Source of the DNA: Dirofilaria immitis
Taxonomy: Eukaryota > Nematoda > Chromadorea > Rhabditida > Onchocercidae
Direction of reading: 5' to 3'
Length of the DNA: 64,000 nt
Assembly: GCA_024305405.1 (NCBI GenBank)
Contig: JAKNDB010000087.1
Location: forward strand, 248,001 to 312,000
In this document: positions 16,845 through 28,500 of the stretch, piece after piece
Numbering within the stretch: position 1 is the first letter of the stretch
How the letters are laid out: each line of letters begins with the position of its first letter
Translations under genes and position numbers: made by a program
Notes under the pieces: generated by a model
Databases searched by the model: none
Told to the model about the DNA's origin: nothing
The model's input: the letters and a program-made list of their open reading frames with translations, nothing else

Positions 16845-18125
16845 TTATACAGTATGGGGATTAAATATTTCGATCCAATAACCATCTGGGTCCTGGATGA
16901 ATGCCAATCCCTTCATACGACCATCGTCTGGCTTCTTCACGAACTGAACACCTAATTCCTCAAAACGTTTACATGCCGCATATACGTCTTTCACCACTAT
17001 ACCAATATGACCTAAAAATATGACTACTATTAATAATACGTTAGTCTTATGCAATCTCTAGAACCTTCAGTGTGGCATCTTCCATAATTTAAATCCCTAA
17101 TCGAAATCCTTAACAATACTTCTGACGTTATACCAAACCAAAACAAAAAAAAATACGCATTCATTCCTTTTGGATGTAGTCATTATATCTCAAAATAAGG
17201 ACAAGCAATAGAACTTACCGAAACCGCGTGGTTCTTTATTTCCATTATGATAACTAAAGTTTGGATCATTCTCGGTACCCCAATTACTGGAAAAAAGACA
17301 TTTTGAATTGAAATTTCTAGACAAACCAATCAGTAAAATTCAATTCCTTCCTACAACAAAAGTCACATTGGAGGATGAAAACTTAAATTCTGAACGTTTG
17401 TTTTGTAATATAATTATGACTGAAGGAAAATAATTAAATCAAATTACAAATATACTAAAACTTGCTGAGTTAATTCAATTGTTGCCAATGTCGATAATGC
17501 ATAGCGCTTCTGCTCAATCGGATCACTAGGAATTTCCGATACCGGTTTATAACCCAAGAAATATAAAGAGAATTTTCCTTCTGGGAAATCCATTTGTTTT
17601 AGTAGTCTGAAACACTGACTTTCAATAATTTATGAATCGGTTATGTGAAAAGATATTTGAGAAAGTGAAAATCCGAACTGAACGAACCTCATTCCCAGAA
17701 TATTGCAGTAAAATGGCAACGTTTTCCGAGGATCTTTGATTCGTAACATTGTTTGCTGGAAATAAAAATCATTCGTTTCCGGCGGTGGTTCTTTTACCAA
17801 TGCTTTGATCTGAAATTATTTCATGATTAGTCCTCAACCGTCAGTTATTCCACAGAAAATCAGAAATTTTGCGATAATGAAGAGAAAATTTTTAATATAT
17901 AATAAATGACAAAAATAGAAAATGTAGAAATGTATTTGGAATGTCACATACATATTTCACATTCCTTTTGTCTTTTAGGGTAAATCTTTCAGATATATTT
18001 TAGATTCATCATTTATATCCCCAGCAGATTTATCAGAAGAATGTCAACAAAAAAAATACTTCGTTAGCCGGGATAGGTCCGGCAACGCTTCTTCTTCCTC
18101 CTGATTCGCACTGAACCGAGCCCAT
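16845..18125 (-). CDS. Lactoylglutathione lyase (glyoxalase I), 187 aa
   Basis: Exons in transcription order: 18125-18060, 17809-17688, 17606-17466, 17286-17219, 17011-16845 (TAA). All joins are in phase; total 188 codons with stop. The enzyme isomerises the methylglyoxal-glutathione hemithioacetal to S-lactoylglutathione in the cytosol. Segments matching eukaryotic glyoxalase I include [52 protein letters not shown] and [18 protein letters not shown]. The four metal ligands are present at Q41, E107, H134 and E180 with the same spacing as the human enzyme (66, 27 and 46 residues); E180 is also the catalytic base. Length is normal (human 184). Intron 3 must use a GC donor (see findings). The start follows an acceptor by one base, so trans-splicing is likely. 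The gene appears complete and functional. Confidence 0.95.
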
Positions 18126-18126
18126 A

Positions 18127-18128
18127 CT
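18127..18128 (-). promoter_or_regulatory. Likely spliced-leader acceptor of glyoxalase I
   Basis: On the minus strand ATTTTCTTCAG ends here, leaving a single base before the ATG. With a one-base leader the site is hard to explain except as an SL trans-splice acceptor (or an acceptor fed by a non-coding exon). Confidence 0.6.
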
Positions 18129-19248
18129 GAAGAAAATTTAAATTACTTTCATTTGTATTTCACATCACAAGAAAATCAAGCATACGAATTATTCAAACAA
18201 TAATATTCGGTTCTACGAAAAAAGTTAGATAGAGCAATGAAGGAACGACGATAGCATCTACAACAATTGTCATTAATATAACAAGAATTCAGGAGCGAAA
18301 AAATATGCATACATTCAACGGAAACAGATGGACAAATTCAACTAAATCCTTTCTTATCTTGTACAAATGAATTCATTTAATCCAGCTAAGTTTCATATAT
18401 CTATCTTGTCTTCTCTTCTTTTATATGAAATTTGCCTCTTGACATCTCATTGCGCATTTCCGAAATATTTTCACAGAACTGTGCGAATTCGCCCAACTTA
18501 TCAGGTTCTATTTTCGTTCAAATTTCACAATAATAGGCTTACTTGGTTTGTAATTCTTGTCACGATCAGTTCGGATTCGAGCGTATAGCATATAGAATGT
18601 GCATACAAAAGCGTAAAATGCTGGAGACTGAAAACGATGTTGTGCAAACTGTTGCAAATTTGCTAGTTACAAATCTTCGCAGTTATGAAATGACAGAAAT
18701 GGTAAAGACATATTTTAAATATTAAGGTTTTCAAGTTAGTATATATCACTTGAATTGATGAAGCAATTGGTTAGTACTTTATATAGCAGTTAAATTTGCT
18801 GTTAATCTCTTTCAAAACGATACATCCATTAATTTATATTACCACTGCATACTTGTTTGTTATGCTTAATGAATATTTCCAATTATTTGTTTCAGATTTC
18901 AGAATTTCTGTTTTTCTGAAGAAAAGTATATCCACCAACACTAATTAACAATGCAACTGTGAAAACCTATCCATCTATATCTTTGATTATCAGCCACGTT
19001 GAAGTTTAATAACATAGTCCTTCTCTAACTAAGTTTAATTCTCTTTATTCTATTGTCCAGAAATGATTCAGACGAAACTGCAATTTACTTTACGGCATCA
19101 CAAAAACAGTAAATAAATTTGCGCATAGAAAAAAAAACTTATGTCATAATAAAAAAAGAGAGAAACTAGCAAGTAAATGTATACTACTATCATTATCACT
19201 GAGCATGATCATACATTATTCAGATCTATACAGCGCTATTCTTGTTAA
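18129..19248. other. Intergenic, less AT-rich, no supported gene
   Basis: This stretch is visibly less AT-extreme than the flanks and holds small open frames on the plus strand (18367-18588 and 18543-18725), but none shows a recognisable family motif or a convincing exon structure. It probably includes the upstream region of the glyoxalase gene. Confidence 0.4.
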
Positions 19249-19455
19249 TTAATTAACCTTATGCAAGGCGAAACGTCGTTCACTTTTGCCTTTCGGAAAT
19301 TTAATACGATTCGATTCTTGCCAGACAGCTATTCCTTTCGAATTTCTTACAACCGGAAACCACAATAATGCGGTCAATTTCATGAGAGTAACATCCGGAA
19401 AATAAAGGAAGAAATAGTAATCAATATTGGGATACTCTTTAACAGCAATCAAATT
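19249..19455 (-). CDS. Possible orphan exon, unknown protein
   Basis: An open frame of about 67 codons on the minus strand ends in TAA at 19249. It reads as mixed-composition protein rather than repeat translation, for example PDVTLMKLTALLWFPVVR and WQESNRIKFPKGKSERRF, and has ordinary codon use. No ATG opens it; a minus-strand donor-like GGTAAGTT sits just upstream near 19488, so it may be an exon of a gene whose other parts I could not find, or a decayed element. I recognise no family. A donor-like AAG/GTTAAT near its end could also make it an internal exon. Confidence 0.3.
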   Translation of the reverse strand, partial: NLIAVKEYPNIDYYFFLYFPDVTLMKLTALLWFPVVRNSKGIAVWQESNRIKFPKGKSERRFALHKVN

Positions 19456-19499
19456 GATTATCGGGAACGAAATAAATATAACTTACCAAAAACCTTCTT

Positions 19500-19720
19500 C
19501 CTATATATAAAAAGCGATAGCAATAGTGCTAATAACAATAACAATGATATTTACAACAATAACAGTAACTAACAAGAATAATAACAGCAATAATAATAAT
19601 ATTAACAATAATAATAATACTAGCTAAAACAGTAGGAACGAAATAATAGCAATAATATTGAAAACGGTAACAATAACGATAGTAATAATAAGAATAACGA
19701 CAAATCAATATGCTTGTATA
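19500..19720. repeat. AAT/AAC-rich trinucleotide tract
   Basis: Degenerate runs of AATAAC, AATAAT and ATAGTA repeats without higher order. The open frames on both strands are repeat translations. Confidence 0.6.
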
Positions 19721-19990
19721 GATTATAAAAAAGAACATGGTCATTCTTCAACCGATCATTCTTCATGTAATAACGTTGACGTGCGTGAAACATTTTTCTT
19801 TCCTTATGTAAAATTGTTCACGTACGTGAAACGTTTTTCTTTCTTTATGTAATATGTTCACAACAATTCACTATATTTGTATAGATTATAAAAAAACATG
19901 ATCACTCTTCAATCGACCATTCTCACGTACGTGAAACATTCTTCTCTCTTTATGCATCACATGCGTGAAACATTCTTGCATGCAACAAAA
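19712..19990. repeat. Two-copy ~160-bp repeat carrying CACGTACGTGAAAC motifs
   Basis: A first copy (from TTGTATAGATTATAAAAAAG at about 19716) and a second (from about 19879) share the same order: the TATAGATTATAAAAAA phrase, CATTCTTCAACCGATCATTC, then CACGTACGTGAAACATTTTT and TCTTTATG. The GTGAAACATT phrase occurs four times (near 19784, 19822, 19934 and 19970), usually inside the palindrome CACGTACGTG or a variant. The bases are unlike the AT-rich flanks. Confidence 0.65.
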
Positions 19991-20735
19991 TGACGCATGA
20001 TTATTATTATTATTTTATTCTAGGCAAAATAATAAAAATAAAAGATATAAACGATAAGTAAACAAAGATTTACAAATAAATAAAATTTTAATAACAAGCA
20101 AATGACGTCATAGAGTTAAAATAAAAATATAAACAAAACCTCTGAACCATGTTTACCCGCTATTTTTAAATCGAAATCATTAAATAAAAATATGAAAAGA
20201 TTAAAACATTTGCGCATACTCGATACTAATATAAATAATATGATGGAAACAATTTATCACGGCCCTATGTTAGATTTTTATGCAGGATATTTTTCCTAAT
20301 GTTTGTTTATTTGCATTCCATTAATAAAACAAAAATTAATAATAATAATTTTACGTAAAGGAAGGGATTATTTTAGATATGATTAAGGATCAATTGATTT
20401 ATTAGATTATTTTTATTATATATATTTAAACTATTTGAATATATATTTTATTTAGTATTACGAAATTATTATAATTATGTTATGAAAATTCTTACGTATA
20501 ATTATTGTTTTTCTTTTTTCTTTTTTTTCAAATCGTAATTATATTACATTATAGATATTTCAAATAGCAATGATAAAAATTATTATGATTATTACAAATT
20601 ATCGATTATTTTTTGACATTTGATAATGAAATTATATTGCTTGTAAATTTTTATCATAATTAGTTCATAATTAATCGCTGTTAATTCTTTTCTATACATT
20701 TTTATGTTAAATATATTATCAAAATATTATCAAAT
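19991..20735. other. Intergenic AT-rich stretch without visible features
   Basis: I see only AT-rich sequence with short poly-T and poly-A runs; no coding frame, hairpin or repeat array stands out. Confidence 0.4.
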
Positions 20736-20739
20736 ATAA

Positions 20740-21165
20740 GAAATTAGATATAATTAAGTTGCTATGCAAACAAATAATTAGTAAGTGATAAGTTTTAGTT
20801 AGATATAATTAGTAAGTAATTTTGCCTATGAAATGAGTTGAAATAAGCACTGATAAATTTTAGATATGATTAGTAAATAATTTTATCTATGAAATGAGAA
20901 GTTGAAATAAATATTGACAAGCCGAAGTTATAGATATAATTAGTAAATAATTTTGTCTATGAAATGAGAAGTTGAAATAAGCAGTGATAAATTTTAGTTA
21001 TAGATATGATTAGTAAATAATTTTGTCTGTGAGAAGTTGAAATAAACATTGATAAGCTAAAATAAAATTGATAAGTTTAAGTTATAGATATGATTGGTAA
21101 ATAATTTTGTCTATGAAATGAGAAGTTGAAATAAGCACTGATGAATTGAACTTTAATGTATATAT
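20740..21165. repeat. ~65-bp tandem repeat upstream of the cyclase gene
   Basis: Six or so copies of a module with AATAATTTTGTCTATGAAAT, GAGAAGTTGAAATAAGCA and TGATAAATTTTAGTTATAGA. The array ends about 170 bases before the cyclase acceptor at 21337. Confidence 0.75.
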
Positions 21166-21335
21166 AAATAAATAAAAGAAAAAATGTACTGTAAAATTAC
21201 AGTAATTCTATAAGACCGTAAAAAAATTAATTTTGAGACAATAAATTAATAAGTATAAATTTATAAATTTAGAGAAGTAAATAAACATAATTAATTAAAT
21301 TTAACTAAATGTAAATGCGTATTAATTAATTTTAC

Positions 21336-21337
21336 AG
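21336..21337 (+). promoter_or_regulatory. Possible spliced-leader acceptor of the cyclase gene
   Basis: TTAATTTTACAG ends here, 30 bases before the start codon at 21368. The first ATG after it (21338) is followed at once by TAA, so the functional start is taken as 21368, which opens a signal peptide. Confidence 0.4.
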
Positions 21338-21367
21338 ATGTAATTATCAATTCAATTCAATTCAATT

Positions 21368-24300
21368 ATGATCTTTGTACTAGCATTGTGGTTGGTATAT
21401 TATATTGGTATTGCAACAAATGGACGACATATTTATAATGATACCATATCTGATAAACAACAACAATCTCTTCAGGTTCTATTAATATACTTAATTTTAA
21501 TCATACAATATATTATTTTTTGCAATTTACATATTTTATGGTTTTTTTTGTTTTAGATTAGAACAGTAATCTTTTTGCTATGTTAAAATGAATTGAAAGA
21601 AAAATATTAAAAGTTATCCTTCGAAAAAAAATGAATTGAAATATCGGAAAATGAATCAGAAATATTATAAAGTATCACAGAATATGCAAATTATATCAAA
21701 AAATTGAAAAAACTATTACATAATTGACAAAAAAATTCCAAATTAAATCATCGAAAAATATTTCTCGAGAACAAAGTAATAGCAAATTACGATTTCTCGA
21801 GATCAAGTATATCAAGCAATATTTTTTTCTTATTAATATAACAGAATTGTTGGGCATAAAGTTAAGATTGTTTAGCATTTGTTATTAAAAATAAAGTGTC
21901 TGTTCAATCAATAATTCTATATAATTTCGGTAATCATTTTATCATAAAACAAAATTTCTATTTCTTTGATTATATTATTTTATTGTTGAGATAGCTGATT
22001 TATAGCTTCATTATTAGTTTTTAATTTAAGACAACAATTATTTTGATATATGAATATTTCACCTGTAATATGATCTTATTGTAGTATCATCATGGAAAGA
22101 CAGTTGATCGAATATTGGATAGCGATAAATTGATTTTTAAAAAGCAATGGATCTAGAGCAGAACAATAATCATTCGATACTGATATCTTATTTGGCTGCG
22201 ATAAGTCAATTTCCAAAGAACCTATTCGATTCGCTGAAATTACTATCCGAGGTTTGTTCTTTTGAAATGGTAACATAAATGATTTACAAGCTGTAGCCCA
22301 AGAAGTTAGGAAAAAAATTAGAAAAATCCGATTGATTATAATTACATCAATATCTGAATAAATTATTGTCAGATTAATTAAGAGACTGAAAAAATATTAA
22401 ACTTGAGTTCAGAGAGATAAAACTTTACTATAATCGATGTTTACAGCCAATCTTATTCATTCATCCTTATCAAATTTAATTTTTTGCTTAATTTGTATGA
22501 GAATAATTCTTCTATAGAAAAGTTTTTAATAGAAAGGAACTTGGTACATGTATGTATATGTTTTTATTTATTTATATATTCATTTTTTCAGAATAAGTAA
22601 CAATTAATATTTCATTGGTAAGTCTAAACACCATTAGAGTGAAATCAGTGGTTGTAGAGATTATTAATAGTAACTTAATAATTAGTAGCGATGAAATTCT
22701 AAGTTAACAACGAATGATATAATTGATTTTTTTTTATTCAGGCCAATAATATTGATACGACAGCTGAAAGTGATAAAAACTATGGTTACTTATCAAAATG
22801 TTTTCGAACAGATTTTGAAGGTACGTGTTTTAAAAATTTATAGCAAATGAATGTCTTATGCATATCGCAGGTAGCAATATATTTGTAATTGAATCTTCGT
22901 AATTTTAGGTTCTATGATATCTGGAGCTTTAAAAGTAGCCGTGGATGATGTAAATGCCGATCCAGAATTACTTCCAAATCATAGGCTAACTTATACCTTC
23001 AACAACACTTGTGGCGATGAGCAGCAAAGTTCTACCTTACTTTATTGTAAAAAGTGAAAAAAATTGATGAGTTTTCTTTTCTTTTTCTTTCGCTTCTTTT
23101 TTAGCACTATTTCATTGTACGATATTTATTAAATATTTCAGGTACTCGGTTTTTATGCAACATTGGGCACAAGGTGCGAAAGTTTTCATCGGTCCAGAAA
23201 TGAATTGTCGAACAGAAGCAACGATGGCAGCTGCACAGAATTTGCCCATCCTCTCTTATAAATGCAAAGATGAGATGATGTCCGACAAATCGAAGTCCGT
23301 ACTTTGAAAATTAATTTTAAAGTGACTAAACTGTGCACATTCTTTGATAGAATCGAAGAAAGTTTGAAAACATTTTTCACCGTGCAAAATTTAGAAATTA
23401 TTATTTTCATTTATACATTTCAGATATCCAACATTTGCAAGAACAGTACCGACAGAAATAGAAATAACGGCTGCTCTGATTGCACTATTGAAGCATTTCA
23501 AATGGCGCAAATTTTCAATTATTTATGAAAGAAATGTAGCGAATGAGGAGTTGTTCCATTCGATAAAGGTATTTTAAATCTTCCATCCAATCTACTATTA
23601 TTGAACTGTCAAATTTATGTTTAAGTAACTTCTTGGTTCTTATCTTTACCGGATGCCGTCGTATTATATTTCTTAATGGTTTAGTATTTCTTCCTTTTTT
23701 ATTTTATTCCTCTTTAGTCTATCTTTTTTATCATAAAAGAAAACCGTTATAGAGTAAATGTTGTGGTGGTTGCTATCACCAGCTGTTGCTAAGGATGAAT
23801 GAAAATATTGGATTAAATGGATAAATTATAGATAATTAAGATTAAATATTTCTTGTAGAGCACTATTGAAAAGCAAAATATTGGCTTGGAAATAAGTGAT
23901 ACACATTATACGATCATAAATGTGAGTACTGTACCTCATCCATTCTCAGAAATTGAACGAAGTAATATTGAGCAGATTATATCTCATACATTTACTTCAA
24001 CTCGAAGTAAGCTTTATTTTATTTTTACTTATTTTGGAAATAATTAAAATTTTATTAGCTAAGGAATTTACACACACTATTCCTATTGAATTGCTGTTTC
24101 GAAAATTTCCAACTAATCGAATAATTTGTTTATACTCTGGTCGGGTTGGTAGGCTAAAAATTTTAGTTTATCTGACGTTTGGAAATGTCCGTTTGTTTCG
24201 TCGGATACTTTTGGAAATGGGAGCACAAGGTTTAATGGAAACTGGTGAATATGTGTTGATTTATCTGGATCCTGATTACAATTGGCTGAATACCTATCAC

Positions 24301-25516
24301 GCCATGAATAATCACTTCTTCAGAGGTATTTTCTTTAAATTTCTGATATTGTAGGCTATCGAGACCCAAGGCTAGAAGAAAAGGAATCTGAGATTAATTT
24401 AAGAACTAAGATTTCACGATTCAAATAGTTACAGAATTCTTAAAATTTGACTAAAAGTTTTCAAGAGAATTTTATTTGCTATAAATTCATACTCTATTAC
24501 GTCAGTCCGTTTCTAGATACTTTGCTTTCGGTACAACAATCATGGGATGATTTGGATTCACAAGACCGAAAAGTTGTGAATTTTTCGAAATTTGCTTTAG
24601 CAATCATTCCAACGCCGGTACATTTGAATGCTCCAGAATTTATAGAATTTTGGCGTAAGGCCAACCAATATTTATCATTATTTGGTGTGAAGCAAAGCAG
24701 TACTACAACTTCCATTAAGGTATCCGTTACTTCTAAATTCTTTGCATAAATTCGAGAATATCTTTTTCCCATTCTTCCTGATGTTTTTTTTTTTAATTCA
24801 TCTATTTATCGTCATTTGCTGTATTTTAACTTTTAAGTTTATTGACAATTAATTTTCTGTAATGTTCAAAATACTTATAAATTTATATTTGTTATAAAAT
24901 ATTTTTGTTATAAATTTGTTATAAAAATTTAGAAATTGATCTTCCTATCAGTTATACTTTTTAGGCAAATCGTTTCGCGTGTTATTTATACGATGCAGTG
25001 AAATTATATGCATCAGCGTTAACATTAGTATTAAAAAAAGTACGAGTGAGCAACTTTCAGTTGGTTATGATCCGATCTCGGACGGGAAACGGATCATCAG
25101 TAATATCTTGGGACGTTCATATCGAAGTAAGTGTATCGAAATAAAATAGTAAATTTTTCGTAATCTATTTTGTGAATTATGCTATATATTTTAGCCATTC
25201 GTAAGCAAATTTGGGAGTATAGAAACTGAAAAAAAAGAAACAATATTCATTGTAGGTATACAAGGATTCGATATGCACATTAATAGTAATGGGGATGCAC
25301 AAGGCAATTATACTCTATTATCGCTGCAAAAATCGAACCAGTACTGGATGTAAATAATCCGGATTATTATCCACTTAATTATGGTCTAACCATTTCTGCT
25401 GATTTCGTTCATGATTTTTCTGGTGATCTTCCTCTATTGCGTTTCAAACATGATATCCAATGGCCTAGCGGATCTGTACCCCGTGACGAACCTATTTGCG
25501 GATTTCATGGAAAAAT
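21368..25516 (+). other. Cyclase exons 1-10: signal peptide and extracellular domain
   Basis: Exons 21368-21475, 22742-22820, 22909-23053, 23142-23294, 23424-23568, 23859-24006, 24167-24325, 24517-24719, 24965-25126 and 25256 to about 25516. Exon 1 begins [16 protein letters not shown], a clear signal peptide. Family landmarks follow: [18 protein letters not shown], the [19 protein letters not shown] block, [25 protein letters not shown], and near the membrane [17 protein letters not shown] and [12 protein letters not shown]. Cysteines C (NNTCGD), C (MNCRTE) and C (SYKCKD) are positioned as in ANF-receptor domains. Two frame breaks lie in exons 9 and 10. The exact 3' border of exon 10 is uncertain: AT/GTGCAA fits the phase but the donor is weak. 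Confidence 0.85.
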
Positions 25517-28500
25517 GTGCAAAAAGGCATCTTTTTAAATTTCATGTTTTAACGAGAAAAAAATTTAATTCGGTTTTTTTTTCAAAGTTTTCTTTCTAGT
25601 ATTCACTGAATTCTGCAAAATATTAGAGTGCTATTAAAGTGATAAATAAGACAATGCTATATCAAAACTATAGTTAGAAATATGAAAATTCCTACAGGTA
25701 ATAATTTATTTAATATTGTACATTTAGAATCGTTACATTATTATCCCAAAAGGTATTTCAGACTGGTGGTTCACAATTTTTTAACGGTTTTTACTGTGTT
25801 CTGTTTTTTCTCGGTGATTGGAAGTGTGATGTTTTACCGGTATGTTATATAATTTGAAAAAGAAAAGTTATAATAGTTTGATTCTTGATCGATATTCTGA
25901 TCAACGTTTGATTCTCGAAAAGAATGAACTAATTTCAGAAGTTATAAATTTGAGAAAGAATTATCAAGTATCTGGAAAATTGACCAACGTGAGATTGAAA
26001 AATTGTGCAGTGCTGTGAATCGACTGCTTCATTATATGTTGTAGAAAATAACCAGGTGACCTTTTTTACTAAATTTTCATGATATTTAATTTATATCGAT
26101 TACAGCTATTATTACTGAATCTCTGATGAATACTGAATTCATCATTTGATTTAGTAGTCTAAAATGTTCGGTTGATAAGTTTTCATCGAATTCTTTAGTG
26201 TGCGTATTAGTTAAATATATAATAATTACTAAACCAATGAACATCAAGGATTGAACACATTCAAAGCTGGAGGACTTTTAGATGTTGCTTCAAAACGATG
26301 AGGAATGCAATCAAGAGAGACGATGGCCTGGATTATGTGGTGTTGCACTTTATAAAGGAGTTGTGGTATCAATTAACGAAATTACCTACCCTCGCAAAGT
26401 AAAGGAATTGACTCGGGCAGCCAAATTAGAAATGAGAATTATGCGTCAGTTGCATCATGACAATGTTAATTCATTCAGGGTATGTAATTTTGATGTATTC
26501 TATAAAATTTATTGATTCGAGCGACAAGTAAGATTATTATCATCATTGACATCTACATTTCATTTAAAGATAGTACTGCCAATAATAGGAAGGCAGGTTT
26601 TATCTTTCAGATACAATAATATCTCTACTGACTATCTTTATTCCGGTTTTTTTATTGGGTCCACTATTTGGAAGAATTCTCTTTGTGTCATAAAATTTTC
26701 CTTATTCAAAAAAAATAATCCTTTTACTTATATTAAATGACTTATGAGAAGGACTATGCCTAAAGCATTTCATTTTGAATTATGGTTAAAGTTATTTCTT
26801 TTAGAATAATATATAATTTTATCGCATTTATAGGAATTGTAATTGGCTCTTCGTCCATATGTATTGTGAGGGAATTCTGCGCCAGGAGTTCATTGATGGA
26901 TATTCTTCGTAACTATGACCTCAAGTTAGATCATTTATTCATCGCATCATTCGTGGAAGATCTTGTGAAGGTATTCTCCAATTTGTGCTTTTCATTACTC
27001 TATTATATCTTAGTTCATTTCGTGATTGAAAAAAAATCAATACTTCTTACTGATTTGAAGGGATGATATATCTGCATGAATCGGAATTGGGAGTTCATGG
27101 AAATCTGAAGTCTACCAATTGCTTAATTACAAGTCGATGGAGCTTACAAATAGCTGATTTTGGATTACACGAAATTCGAGAAGGCCAGGAATGGGAAAGC
27201 GATGATTTTATGGTTAAATTTCAAAATATTCTTTTTTTTTTGATGATGTTATATTACATCGATTCAATTTCTGTTTCTCTTTATTTTTATATTCAAAATT
27301 TTGCAAGTATCTAATTCCAAACTTAAATGTGAGATTATAATTTTATTTTTAATATTTAGTGGGAAAGTTTTCTGTGGACAGCACCGGAATTGTTACAAAA
27401 AGTGGATGTGTGCATGCTATTAAAGGTACTCAAGAGGGCGATGCTTATTCATTTGGTATTATCTTGCATGAAATTATAACACGACAAGGACCGTTCATGA
27501 TGCTCCGAAATAGTAATTTAACTGCTAAAGGTTATTTTATTACTATGTAGATCAGCTTCTTAGTATTATATAATAACTGGATATTGCAGTTTTATTTTTG
27601 GATTCATGAATTTATTACATAACCTAGTATAATATATATATTTACTTGCTTGTGGAGATTACTCTGACATAACTATTAATAGACATTGTTTTGAGATCTT
27701 TATCTGAATTTATGCATATATCAATATTATTATTAATAGACATATGAATATTAGTATAGCTAAAGAATTTATGTAAGGTTAAAGATTTCTGTATTTTATT
27801 GTCATTTCTGCTATTACTTTACCTGAAATGCCCCTAGTTTTACTAGATATATAAGTTAATTTATTGAAATTGTAGAAGTAGTGCTGAATGTATTGAACAG
27901 TATTGATTATCGTCCATCCTGTAGTGATATCCTTGCTGCTAGTTATGTTATCAATGTTATGATGATGAGTTGGTCAGCGGTTCCCGAAAATCGTCCCAAT
28001 TTTCGAACAATTCGGCATAAATTGAAACCTATGTTCGAACCAATTTATAAACGAAACATTATGGTATATTCAAAAATTCATTTTTAAGCATCTCGATTTG
28101 CCGAAAAGAGAAAATATGTGCCAATATTATTTCACTTTTCTCTTCTTTGATTATAATCATGAGATTTTGTATATTTCGTAACTTTTTTATTAAATTCATT
28201 CAATCCTTAATCATTTTTGCGTTGAATTTAATAATACATTTTGAGGACCATATGATGGTAATGATGGAGAAATATCAAAATCAGTTGGAAGATTTAGTAG
28301 AAGAGCGTACTACTGAATTAAGGGAAGAGAAACAACGAACAGAAAATTTGCTTCAACGTATGCTGCCTGTGTATGCTTTACAGAATACTTCCAACTTTTT
28401 AGGAAAAAATATAGTAACTTTGTATTCTATCGAGAAAATTACTCACACATTGACAATATTAATTTTAATTTTAAGATTGATTTTAATGTATTAAATTTCA

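Noticed and set aside
18367..18725. Two plus-strand frames of 60-73 codons
   Set aside because: Mixed composition but no family motif, no acceptor/donor framework that fits, and they overlap in different frames.
22076..22276. 66-codon minus-strand frame in cyclase intron 1
   Set aside because: Looks fairly protein-like, but no splice context, partner exon or recognisable motif; left as a note in the intron entry.
25040..25060. A 21-base intron (GTACGA to CTTTCAG) that would repair the first cyclase frame break
   Set aside because: Too short for a spliceosomal intron; one extra A in the preceding A7 restores the family sequence without it.
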